A stretch of 64,000 nucleotides of DNA. Source: Leifsonia sp. Root112D2. Lineage in GTDB: Bacteria; Actinomycetota; Actinomycetes; Actinomycetales; Microbacteriaceae. Shown piece after piece: positions 35,947 through 43,640 of this stretch; positions within the stretch are counted from its first letter, which is position 1; each line of letters starts with the position of its first letter. The notes beneath the pieces were generated by a model. That model was not told the DNA's origin, ran no database searches, and was given only the letters and a program-made list of their open reading frames with translations. Location: contig NZ_LMCU01000001.1 in the NCBI RefSeq assembly GCF_001424905.1, forward strand, positions 2,535,480 through 2,599,479. The letters are read 5' to 3'. The translations under genes and the position numbers were made by a program.

Positions 35947-36372
35947 CTACTTGATGAAACGGAAGTTGACCGGGTAGCGGTATGTGCCGCCGCCGTTCAC
36001 CTTCACGCCGCCGAGAATCGGGAACAGGATCTGTACCACGAGCAGTGCCAGATAGAGCAGGGTGCCGATGAGCCCGCCGATGAGCGGCACGAACAGCAGT
36101 ATCGAATTCACGATGAGCAGGGCGACCCACGCGATCACCATGGTGATCTGAAAGTTGAGGGACTCCTTGCCTTCCTGGTCGGTCAGACGGCCGCGATCCT
36201 TGCCGATGAGCCAGATGATCAGGGGCGGAATCCAGCTGAGCACGCCGCCGAAGTGCGACCACATGGCCCACTGCTTGTCTTCGGCTGCGGTGAATGGTGC
36301 GGCGGGAGCGATCGGCTGCTGGGGCTGCCCAGCGGGCTGCTCGTACGGGGGCTGGGCGTTTGGATCGGTCAT
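35947..36372 (-). CDS. DUF4870 membrane protein, copy 2
   Basis: A 141-aa paralogue of the neighbouring protein. The Pro/Gln-rich start (DPNAQPPYEQPAGQ) leads to KQWAMWSHFGGVLSWIPPLIIWLIGKDRG and ends TYRYPVNFRFIK. Three ATG codons in a row (36378, 36375, 36372) are possible; GAAAGG is best spaced for the third. Function unknown. It is divergent from hrcA across 163 nt that contains the heat-shock promoter. Confidence 0.83.
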   Translation of the reverse strand: MTDPNAQPPYEQPAGQPQQPIAPAAPFTAAEDKQWAMWSHFGGVLSWIPPLIIWLIGKDRGRLTDQEGKESLNFQITMVIAWVALLIVNSILLFVPLIGGLIGTLLYLALLVVQILFPILGGVKVNGGGTYRYPVNFRFIK

Positions 36373-36480
36373 CATCATGCCTTTCAGACGGATGGTGTGC
36401 GAGATCGCACCGCTCGTGCGGTATCCAACAAGGTACTGCCTGTGAAGCAGCCGTGCAACGCTGTTTTTGGTCGGACGCGA

Positions 36481-36512
36481 TATGATTAGCACTCAGACTG
36501 ACCGAGTGCTAA
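36481..36512 (+). promoter_or_regulatory. CIRCE operator with -10 of hrcA-dnaJ
   Basis: TTAGCACTC (36486-36494), a 9-nt spacer and GAGTGCTAA (36504-36512) form an exact CIRCE inverted repeat, the HrcA binding site. A -10 hexamer TATGAT (36481-36486) overlaps its left edge. HrcA thus likely represses its own operon until heat stress. Confidence 0.93.
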
Positions 36513-36535
36513 GCAACGCGGGATCGGAGGGGCGA

Positions 36536-37558
36536 ATGGTTTCGGATCGTAGCCTCGAGGTTCTGCGGGTCATCGTTCAGGACTATGTGGCCTCACGGGA
36601 GCCCGTCGGCTCCAAGACCATCGCCGAGCGGCATCCGTTCGGAGTCTCCGCCGCGACCATCCGCAACGACATGGCTGCGCTCGAAGAAGAGGAACTGATC
36701 GCGGCACCGCACACCTCGTCGGGTCGGGTTCCGACAGACAAGGGCTATCGGCTGTTCGTTGACCGCCTGGCCGACGTCAAGCCGCTCTCCTCGGTGCAGA
36801 AGCAGGCCATCGAGGCCTTTCTCGGCGAATCCGTCGATGTGGATGATGTGCTCGCGCGTACGGTGCGGCTGCTCTCTCAGCTCACGCACCAGGTTGCGCT
36901 CGTGCAATATCCCTCGGTGTCGCGTTCGCGGGTGCGGCACATCGAATTCGTCACGCTCGCGCCCCGACGCCTGCTCTCGGTGCTCATCGCCGAGACCGGT
37001 GCGGTTGAGCAGCGTGTGATCGAGACGCCCGTGGATGTCGACGACGCTCTTCTCGCGCGACTGCGCGCCTCTTTCAACTCGCTGACGGTCGGGTTGCCGC
37101 TGGCGGATGCGGCGGCCGCCCTGCACGAGGTGCACACCGATTTTGCCCCGGGCCACCGCGAGGCGGTCGCGGTGATCGTCGAGACGCTCGTCGACCAGAT
37201 CGAGGCGAACCGCCAGGAGAAGCTGTTGATGGCGGGTGCGGCCAACCTGGTGCGTACCGAGCACGATTTCACCGGCAGTATCTTTCCCGTGCTCGAGGCC
37301 ATCGAAGAGCAGGTGATCCTGTTGCGGCTCTTCGGCGAGATGGCCGCCGACCAGCATGGCGTCTCGGTGAGCATCGGCCGTGAGAACGCGCCATTCGGGC
37401 TCGCCGAGACATCCGTACTCACCAGCGGCTATTCTTCCTCGAGCGGCATTGTGGCCCGGCTCGGGGTGCTCGGCCCACTGCGCATGGACTATTCCAACAA
37501 CATGGCGGCCGTGCGTGCCGTCGCCCGTTACCTGTCACGCCTGTTCGGCGAGAACTAA
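36536..37558 (+). CDS. hrcA: Heat-inducible transcription repressor HrcA
   Basis: A 340-aa repressor. The N-terminal winged helix reads SLEVLRVIVQDYVASREPVGSKTI, then FGVSAATIRNDMAALEEEELI and HTSSGRVPTDKGYR, all typical of HrcA. The GAF-like C-terminal domain ends near the family's normal length. The ATG at 36536 follows GGAGGGG; codons upstream to 36467 would run through the CIRCE element. It binds CIRCE sites, usually with GroEL help to fold, and is co-transcribed with dnaJ. Confidence 0.96.
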   Translation: MVSDRSLEVLRVIVQDYVASREPVGSKTIAERHPFGVSAATIRNDMAALEEEELIAAPHTSSGRVPTDKGYRLFVDRLADVKPLSSVQKQAIEAFLGESVDVDDVLARTVRLLSQLTHQVALVQYPSVSRSRVRHIEFVTLAPRRLLSVLIAETGAVEQRVIETPVDVDDALLARLRASFNSLTVGLPLADAAAALHEVHTDFAPGHREAVAVIVETLVDQIEANRQEKLLMAGAANLVRTEHDFTGSIFPVLEAIEEQVILLRLFGEMAADQHGVSVSIGRENAPFGLAETSVLTSGYSSSSGIVARLGVLGPLRMDYSNNMAAVRAVARYLSRLFGEN

Positions 37559-37588
37559 ATCACGCAACACGAGAAGGAAATGCCATCT

Positions 37589-38695
37589 GTGGCCGACCAC
37601 TATGAAGTTCTGGGCGTCGAGCGCGACGCCTCGCCCGAAGCGATCAAGAAGGCCTATCGCCGTTTAGCGCGTGAGCTGCACCCTGATGTGAATCCGAGTG
37701 CGGATGCCTCGGAGCGGTTCAAACTCGTCACGCACGCCTACGATGTGCTCAGCGACCCGCAGCAGCGGCAGAACTATGACCTGGGCGGCGGGCAGCAGGG
37801 CTTCGGCGGCCAACAGGGCTTCGGCGGCTTCGGCGACATCTTCGAGACCTTCTTCGGCGGAGGCGGCGGCAGCCGCGGTCCGAAGTCCCGCAAGGAACGC
37901 GGCCAGGACGCCCTGCTGCGCGTGGAGATCGATCTCGACGAAGTCATCTTCGGCACGCACCGCGACCTCGAGGTCGACACAGCGGTGACCTGCGAAACGT
38001 GTAACGGCAGTTGCTGCCAGCCGGGCACAGCCCCTGTCACCTGTGACATCTGCCACGGCACCGGGTCGATCCAGCGGGCCGTGCGCTCACTGCTCGGCAA
38101 TGTGATGACCTCGAGCCCGTGCGGCACCTGCCGTGGTTACGGCACCGTCATCGCCACGCCCTGTGCCACCTGCCAGGGCCAGGGACGGGTGCGCGCCCGT
38201 CGAACGGTTCCCATCGACATCCCTGCCGGTGTCGAAACCGGGCTGCGACTGCAGATGCCCGGCAGTGGTGAGGCCGGCCCCGCGGGCGGCCCGAACGGAG
38301 ATCTCTACCTGGAGATGAAGGTTCGCCACCACGACATCTTCAGCCGCGACGGCGACGATCTGCTCGCCACGCTCGAGGTCGAGATGACGGATGCGATCCT
38401 CGGCACGAGCGCCACGGTGAAAGCCCTCGACGGGGATATCGAGGTGGAGGTGAAGCCGGGCACCCAGAGCGCCGAGGTGCTCACCATCAAGGACCGTGGC
38501 GTCACGCACCTGCGTGGCAGCGGACGGGGAGACCTCAAGATCGGTATCCAGGTGATCACGCCCTCCAAGCTGGACCACCGTGAGCGCGAGCTGCTCAAGC
38601 AGTTCGCTGACGGCCGCAAGCAGCAGGCGCCGGCGCTGGCGCAGTTCCAGCAGGGGCTGTTCGCCAAGTTGCGGGACCGCTTCCTGCGCGTCTAG
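37589..38695 (+). CDS. dnaJ: Chaperone DnaJ (DnaJ2 type)
   Basis: A 368-aa type I DnaJ. It has the J domain with HPD at residues 31-33, a short Gly/Phe region, a cysteine-rich zinc domain (C135, C138, C152, C155, C178, C181, C192, C195) and a C-terminal substrate domain. The first zinc motif reads CETCNGSC, with Cys142 in place of the usual Gly and another Cys next to it. The GTG at 37589 gives the standard start ADHYEVLGV; an ATG at 37580 would add three residues. It stimulates DnaK ATPase. Confidence 0.94.
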   Translation: MADHYEVLGVERDASPEAIKKAYRRLARELHPDVNPSADASERFKLVTHAYDVLSDPQQRQNYDLGGGQQGFGGQQGFGGFGDIFETFFGGGGGSRGPKSRKERGQDALLRVEIDLDEVIFGTHRDLEVDTAVTCETCNGSCCQPGTAPVTCDICHGTGSIQRAVRSLLGNVMTSSPCGTCRGYGTVIATPCATCQGQGRVRARRTVPIDIPAGVETGLRLQMPGSGEAGPAGGPNGDLYLEMKVRHHDIFSRDGDDLLATLEVEMTDAILGTSATVKALDGDIEVEVKPGTQSAEVLTIKDRGVTHLRGSGRGDLKIGIQVITPSKLDHRERELLKQFADGRKQQAPALAQFQQGLFAKLRDRFLRV

Positions 38696-38714
38696 CAGGC
38701 TGCCTGTAGCGGAT

Positions 38715-39443
38715 ATGAGTTCCCTCTTTCTGCGTGACGACCTCGAATCGGCGGATGTCGGTTCCCGCGTCTCGCTGCTCGGCGCAGAGGCCAAGCACGC
38801 CGTCACCGTGAACCGCACCCGTCTCGGCGAGGCGGTCTCCATCGGCAACGGGCGTGGACTCGTGGTGAGCGGGTCTGTTGTGAGTGCGTCGCCGGCGGAA
38901 CTGGTGCTGCAGGTCGCGGAGGTGCGGCACATTCAGAAGGCCGAGATCGGCATCCATCTTGCGCAGGCGCTCGCCAAGGGGGGCCGCGACGAGATGGCGG
39001 TTCAGGCGGCAACCGAGCTCGGCGTCGATGGAGTGATTCCCTGGGCGGCGGCACGCTCGGTCTCCCGCTGGGAGGGCGCCAAGCTCGACCGCGGGCGCGA
39101 GAGATGGACCAGTATCGTGCGCGAGGCGACAAAACAGTCGATCCGGGCGTGGCTGCCCGAGGTGCATGCTCTTGAGAGCACGGCGCAGCTGGCCGGGCGG
39201 GCATCCGCACAGCGTGTTGTCGTGCTGGAGCCGACCGCATCGACGTCACTGAGCGCGATAGTGCCGGATGGCCGGCAGATCGTTCTCGTGGTCGGGCCAG
39301 AGGGTGGCATCTCACCGAGTGAGCTCGAGGCCTTCGCCGCGTCCGGTGCGGAGGCGATGTGTCTCGGTTCCGGCGTTCTGCGCACCTCCACGGCGGGGCC
39401 GGCCGCTCTCGCCGTGCTCAACGCGGCGCTTGGGCGCTGGTGA
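38715..39443 (+). CDS. rsmE: 16S rRNA m3U1498 methyltransferase
   Basis: A 242-aa SPOUT-class methyltransferase. EAKHAVTVNRTRLGEAVSIGNGRG matches the N-terminal PUA-like domain. VLVVGPEGGISPSELEAF and LGSGVLRTSTAGPAAL form the trefoil-knot S-adenosylmethionine site. RsmE methylates U1498 of 16S rRNA. The ATG at 38715 starts 20 nt after dnaJ; only a weak ribosome-binding site precedes it. dnaJ-rsmE linkage is common. Confidence 0.92.
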   Translation: MSSLFLRDDLESADVGSRVSLLGAEAKHAVTVNRTRLGEAVSIGNGRGLVVSGSVVSASPAELVLQVAEVRHIQKAEIGIHLAQALAKGGRDEMAVQAATELGVDGVIPWAAARSVSRWEGAKLDRGRERWTSIVREATKQSIRAWLPEVHALESTAQLAGRASAQRVVVLEPTASTSLSAIVPDGRQIVLVVGPEGGISPSELEAFAASGAEAMCLGSGVLRTSTAGPAALAVLNAALGRW

Positions 39444-39451
39444 CGCCACGT

Positions 39452-39457
39452 TAAGAT
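39452..39457 (+). promoter_or_regulatory. -10 hexamer of HIT gene (leaderless type)
   Basis: TAAGAT followed by AGTCGT and the ATG at 39464. No ribosome-binding site is present in the 20-nt gap after rsmE. Confidence 0.5.
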
Positions 39458-39463
39458 AGTCGT

Positions 39464-39832
39464 ATGGCCGAGGACGAGCGTTCGATATTCACGCGGATCA
39501 TCGCGGGGGAGATTCCCGCCGATGTCGTGTTCGACGGTGAGCGCGTCATAGCGTTCCGCGACATCAATCCGCAGGCGCCTGTGCATCTGCTCGTCGTGCC
39601 CAAGACCGAGAAGTACCGCAACGTCACCGAGCTCGCCGCGGGCGATCCAGAGCTTCTCGCCGAGATCGTCTCCGTGGCGCAGCGGCTCGCCGACGAGCAG
39701 ACGAACGGCGAGTACCGGCTGATTTTCAACACGGGCGCCTCGAGCGGGCAGACCGTCTTCCACGTGCACGCCCATTTGCTCGGTGGCGGCACCGACGGCG
39801 CTCTGAGCGAGGGAACCCTTGGCAAGCTCTGA
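39464..39832 (+). CDS. HIT-family nucleotide hydrolase
   Basis: A 122-aa histidine-triad protein. The active site reads FHVHAHLLGG with H100, H102 and H104; INPQAPVHLLVVPK is the preceding conserved region. Proteins of this Hint-like group hydrolyse adenosine phosphoramidates such as lysyl-AMP or AMP-N-epsilon-lysine. Its 3' end overlaps the phoH start by 14 nt, so it is coupled to phoH, a usual arrangement in Gram-positive bacteria. Confidence 0.93.
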   Translation: MAEDERSIFTRIIAGEIPADVVFDGERVIAFRDINPQAPVHLLVVPKTEKYRNVTELAAGDPELLAEIVSVAQRLADEQTNGEYRLIFNTGASSGQTVFHVHAHLLGGGTDGALSEGTLGKL

Positions 39833-40889
39833 GGTACCGCCGAGCGAAGCCCGACTGCACGTCGACGGCGTCGAGATGGTGCGCCTGCTCGGACCGCAGG
39901 ATCGACTGCTGACGACCATCGAGAAGCAGTACCCTCTTGTCTCCGTGCTGGTGCGCGGCAACGAGATCACACTCAGCGGTGATGCGACACAGGTGGATGC
40001 CGCCTCCCGGCTCATTGGCGAGCTGCTCACCCTCGTGCGCGGCGGGCAGGAGATCGCCCCCGATGACGTGGCGTCGTCGGCGCGCATCCTCGGCACGGGC
40101 GACGGGCAGAGCCCCGCCGACGTGTTCGGGCAAGCGATCCTGAGTTCGCGGGGCAAGAGCATCCGCCCCAAGACGCCCGGGCAGAAGCAATACGTAGACG
40201 CGATAGACAACAACACCATCGTCTTCGGTATCGGCCCGGCCGGAACCGGCAAGACCTATCTCGCCATGGCCAAGGCCGTGCAGGCGCTGCAGCGCAAAGA
40301 GGTCGAACGCATCATTCTCACCCGGCCCGCGGTGGAGGCCGGCGAACGTCTCGGCTTTCTGCCCGGCACTCTCACCGACAAGATCGACCCCTATCTGCGC
40401 CCGCTCTACGATGCTCTCAACGAGATGATGGACCCCGAGATCGTGCCCAAGCTGCTGGCGGCAGGCACCGTTGAGGTAGCGCCGCTGGCGTACATGCGTG
40501 GACGTACGCTCAACAACTCCTTCATCGTGCTCGACGAGGCGCAGAACACCACGCCGGAGCAGATGAAGATGTTCCTGACCCGGCTCGGGTTCGGCTCGCG
40601 CATGGTGGTCACCGGCGACATCACGCAGGTGGACCTGCCGACAGCGGCCAGCGGGCTGCGGCTGGTGACGCGCGTGCTCGATAACGTCGACGACATCCAC
40701 TTCGCCCGGCTCACGAGCGACGATGTGGTGCGGCACAACCTGGTCGCTCGCATCGTGGATGCGTACACCGAGTACGACGCGCAGCGTCAGGCCCAGCACT
40801 ATGAGCGGGAACAGGCGCGTGAATTCGCCAACCGAACCGAACGGCGTGCGGGAACTCCGCGCGACCGGCTGCCGAAACGAGGGCGCTGA
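39819..40889 (+). CDS. phoH: PhoH-like ATPase
   Basis: A 356-aa P-loop ATPase. Walker A is GPAGTGKT at residues 139-146, Walker B is [16 protein letters not shown], and an N-terminal region (about 12-80) resembles a KH-type RNA-binding fold. The TTG at 39819 has GAGGG a few nt upstream and overlaps the HIT gene. PhoH often sits next to ybeY and era and is thought to act in RNA metabolism or ribosome assembly; the biochemical role is unclear. Confidence 0.92.
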   Translation: MASSEVPPSEARLHVDGVEMVRLLGPQDRLLTTIEKQYPLVSVLVRGNEITLSGDATQVDAASRLIGELLTLVRGGQEIAPDDVASSARILGTGDGQSPADVFGQAILSSRGKSIRPKTPGQKQYVDAIDNNTIVFGIGPAGTGKTYLAMAKAVQALQRKEVERIILTRPAVEAGERLGFLPGTLTDKIDPYLRPLYDALNEMMDPEIVPKLLAAGTVEVAPLAYMRGRTLNNSFIVLDEAQNTTPEQMKMFLTRLGFGSRMVVTGDITQVDLPTAASGLRLVTRVLDNVDDIHFARLTSDDVVRHNLVARIVDAYTEYDAQRQAQHYEREQAREFANRTERRAGTPRDRLPKRGR

Positions 40890-40892
40890 AGA

Positions 40893-41354
40893 ATGTCGAT
40901 CGAAGTCAACAACGAATCGGCGATCGCCGTTGATGAGGCGGCGCTGCAGCGTCTTGCCGTGTTCGCACTCGACGTGATGCACGTGCATCCGGATGCCGAA
41001 CTCGCGATAGTGCTGGTCGACGAGGCGGCCATGGAGCAGTTGCACGTGCAATGGATGGATGAGCCCGGCCCGACCGATGTGCTCAGCTTTCCCATGGACG
41101 AACTGCGGCCGGGCACCGAGGAGCAGCCGACACCGGCAGGACTCCTCGGCGACATTGTGCTGTGCCCCCAGGTGGCGCAGGCGCAGGCCGAAACGGCCGG
41201 CCACGGCACGATGGACGAGTTACTGCTGCTCACGACTCATGGTCTGCTGCACCTTCTCGGCTTCGATCATGCCGAGCCCGAGGAGGAGAAGGAAATGTTC
41301 GGCATTCAGCGCGACATCCTCGTCGGCTTCGCCATGAACGAACGACGACGTTAG
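40893..41354 (+). CDS. ybeY: Endoribonuclease YbeY (rRNA maturation factor)
   Basis: A 153-aa metalloprotein. [11 protein letters not shown] gives H116, H120 and H126, the zinc ligands of the YbeY family, and [10 protein letters not shown] is the second conserved motif. YbeY helps mature the 16S rRNA 3' end and in ribosome quality control. It begins 3 nt after phoH and is followed by a CBS-domain gene and era, the conserved phoH-ybeY-CBS-era order. Confidence 0.95.
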   Translation: MSIEVNNESAIAVDEAALQRLAVFALDVMHVHPDAELAIVLVDEAAMEQLHVQWMDEPGPTDVLSFPMDELRPGTEEQPTPAGLLGDIVLCPQVAQAQAETAGHGTMDELLLLTTHGLLHLLGFDHAEPEEEKEMFGIQRDILVGFAMNERRR

Positions 41355-41362
41355 CAAGAGCC

Positions 41363-42640
41363 ATGCTCGTTGCAGTGGTGTTCATCGTCGCCCTCCTGCT
41401 GGTCGCCTTCGGCGGACTGATGGCCGCGGTCGATGCGGCGATCTCGGTGCAGTCCCGCGTCGACATCGCCGAGCTGGCCGAAGGCTCCCGCTCCGCGCGG
41501 TCGCTCACGGCCATCTCCGCAGATCCAGGCGCGCACCTCAACGCCATCAGCTTCATGCGCATCACCGCGGAATCGACGGCAGCCGTGCTGGTGACCCTGG
41601 CCTTCTCCACGCTGCTGGAGCAGTGGTGGCTCACGCTCATCCTCTCCGCGCTGATCATGACGGGCGCCTCTTTTGTTCTGGTCGGTGCGAGCCCGCGCAG
41701 CGTCGGTCGCATGCACTCGCGGGCGGTCTTGCGGCTGACAGCGCCCCTTGTGCACGCGCTGCGCGTTTTGCTCGGGCCGCTCGCCGATGCCCTCGTGAGT
41801 CTGGGCAACAGGGTGACGCCGTCGCGGGCGCGGTCGTCGGTGGTCGCATCCGAGGAACAATTGCTCAGCATCGTCGACGAGGCGACGGCGCTCGATGTGC
41901 TCGAGGAGGACGATCGCGAACTCATCCATTCGATCTTCGAGTTCAACGAGACCGTCGTGCGTGAGGTCATGATTCCCCGAACCGACATGGTGACCATCGA
42001 CGCATCCGCCTCGCTCGAAACCGTCATGGGGCTGTTGCTGAGCAGGGGGATCTCGCGCATTCCCGTCGTGAACGGCGACCCGGACGACGTGACGGGTATC
42101 GTGTATCTGCGCGACGTGGCTCGCCGCAGCTTCGAGCGGTCGAGCGACTCCGCCGAGGTGACGGCAGGATCGCTGGCGAGGACGGCGCTGTTCGTTCCCG
42201 AATCGAAGAAGGCGGATGCTCTGCTGCGGCAGATGCAGCTCGAATCCAACCATCTCGCGATGGTCGTCGACGAGTACGGCGGCATCGCCGGATTGGTCAC
42301 GCTGGAAGACCTCATTGAGGAACTGGTCGGCGATATTTCCGATGAATACGACCGCGACGTCGAGCTCGTTCAGCAGCTTGGTGATGGGCGCTATCGAGTC
42401 AGTGCGAGACTGGCTGTAGACGAACTCGGCGAATTGTTCGGCCTGGAGCTCGACGATGACGACGTGGATTCGGTCGGTGGCCTGTTCGCCAAGGTTCTCG
42501 GGCGCCTGCCGATTCCCGGCTCGGTGGTCAGTACCGATGGATTGATTCTGACGGCCGAGCGCACCGAGGGGCGGCGCAAGCGGCTCAGCACGGTGATAGT
42601 GCAACGAGAGACGAGCAACGTGGGAGAACAAGAACAATGA
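41363..42640 (+). CDS. CNNM/CorC-type CBS-domain membrane protein
   Basis: A 425-aa protein of the hemolysin C/CNNM family. The N-terminus has three or four hydrophobic helices (DUF21). VREVMIPRTDMVTI starts the paired CBS domains, with SRIPVVNGDPDDVTGIVYLRDV as CBS1 and HLAMVVDEYGGIAGLVTLEDLIEELVGDI as CBS2. A C-terminal CorC_HlyC domain follows. Relatives act in magnesium or cobalt efflux. The ATG at 41363 is 9 nt after ybeY; it overlaps era by 4 nt. Confidence 0.9.
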   Translation: MLVAVVFIVALLLVAFGGLMAAVDAAISVQSRVDIAELAEGSRSARSLTAISADPGAHLNAISFMRITAESTAAVLVTLAFSTLLEQWWLTLILSALIMTGASFVLVGASPRSVGRMHSRAVLRLTAPLVHALRVLLGPLADALVSLGNRVTPSRARSSVVASEEQLLSIVDEATALDVLEEDDRELIHSIFEFNETVVREVMIPRTDMVTIDASASLETVMGLLLSRGISRIPVVNGDPDDVTGIVYLRDVARRSFERSSDSAEVTAGSLARTALFVPESKKADALLRQMQLESNHLAMVVDEYGGIAGLVTLEDLIEELVGDISDEYDRDVELVQQLGDGRYRVSARLAVDELGELFGLELDDDDVDSVGGLFAKVLGRLPIPGSVVSTDGLILTAERTEGRRKRLSTVIVQRETSNVGEQEQ

Positions 42641-43530
42641 GCAGTTACCGTGCGGGGTTCGTATCGTTCGTCGGCCGACCGAATGTCGGCAAGTCCACAC
42701 TCACGAATGCCCTGGTGGGCGAGAAGGTGGCCATCACGAGTTCCAAGCCGCAGACCACCAGGCGCGCGATCCGCGGAATCGTGCATCGCACGGGCGGCCA
42801 ATTGATTGTGGTCGACACCCCGGGCATCCATCGTCCCCGCACCCTGCTCGGCGAACGGTTGAATTCGCTCGTGCAGTCGACGCTCGCCGATGTCGACGTC
42901 ATCGGACTGTGCGTTCCGGCCAATGAGAAGATCGGTCCGGGCGACCGCTTCATCAACGAACAGTTGGATGCCTTTCCGCGGGCCAAGAAGGTGGCCATCG
43001 TCACCAAGATCGACGCGGCCAGCCGACCGGCGACGGCGGGGCAGCTGCTGGCGATCTCGCAGCTGCGCGAATGGGAGGCGATAGTTCCGATCTCGGCGAC
43101 CAGTCACATCCAGCTCGACACGCTCACCTCCGAGCTGATCAAGCTGCTGCCGACCTCGGAGCACGCGCTGTACCCGGCCGATGCGATAACGGACGAGTCG
43201 CTCGAGTCGCGCATTGCCGAATACGTGCGCGAGGCCGTACTCGAAGGGGTGCAGGACGAACTGCCGCACTCGCTGGCGGTTACCATCGACGACATCGTGG
43301 AGCGCGACGACAAGGAACTCGTCGAGGTGTACGCGAACTTGTTCGTGGAGCGTGACAGCCAGAAGGCGATAGTGATAGGAAAATCGGGCGGTCGCCTGCG
43401 CGACATCGGCGTGCGTGCCCGTCCTCCGATCGAGCAGCTTGTCGGCAAGCAGGTCTTCCTCTCGATCAGGGTCAAGGTTGCCAAGGACTGGCAGCGCGAT
43501 CCGAAGCAGCTGGGGCGCTTGGGGTTCTAG
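42637..43530 (+). CDS. era: Ribosome-assembly GTPase Era
   Basis: A 297-aa GTPase. The G domain has GRPNVGKST (residues 13-21), DTPGIH, and TKID. The C-terminal KH domain contains VIGKSGGRLRDIG, which binds the 16S rRNA 3' end. Era helps 30S subunit maturation. The ATG at 42637 overlaps the CBS-protein stop codon (ATGA). It closes the phoH-ybeY-CBS-era run; a 110-nt gap with an inverted repeat follows. Confidence 0.95.
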   Translation: MSSYRAGFVSFVGRPNVGKSTLTNALVGEKVAITSSKPQTTRRAIRGIVHRTGGQLIVVDTPGIHRPRTLLGERLNSLVQSTLADVDVIGLCVPANEKIGPGDRFINEQLDAFPRAKKVAIVTKIDAASRPATAGQLLAISQLREWEAIVPISATSHIQLDTLTSELIKLLPTSEHALYPADAITDESLESRIAEYVREAVLEGVQDELPHSLAVTIDDIVERDDKELVEVYANLFVERDSQKAIVIGKSGGRLRDIGVRARPPIEQLVGKQVFLSIRVKVAKDWQRDPKQLGRLGF

Positions 43531-43575
43531 TCGCTGCGTGAGCGGCTGGTCGGTCCCTGCGCGTGTCGAAGGCTA

Positions 43576-43598
43576 CATCCGAAGAATGATTTCGGATG
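43576..43598. repeat. Inverted repeat between era and histidine kinase gene
   Basis: CATCCGAA (43576-43583) and TTCGGATG (43591-43598) are perfect arms around a 7-nt loop. There is no T-tract. It may be a factor-independent terminator for era or an operator for the following kinase gene. Confidence 0.5.
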
Positions 43599-43628
43599 CC
43601 TGCGGCGTCCCTCTGCGCCCTCACCACA

Positions 43629-43634
43629 TACGGT
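43629..43634 (+). promoter_or_regulatory. -10 hexamer of histidine kinase gene (leaderless type)
   Basis: TACGGT followed by TGAGGG and the GTG at 43641. Confidence 0.4.
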
Positions 43635-43640
43635 TGAGGG

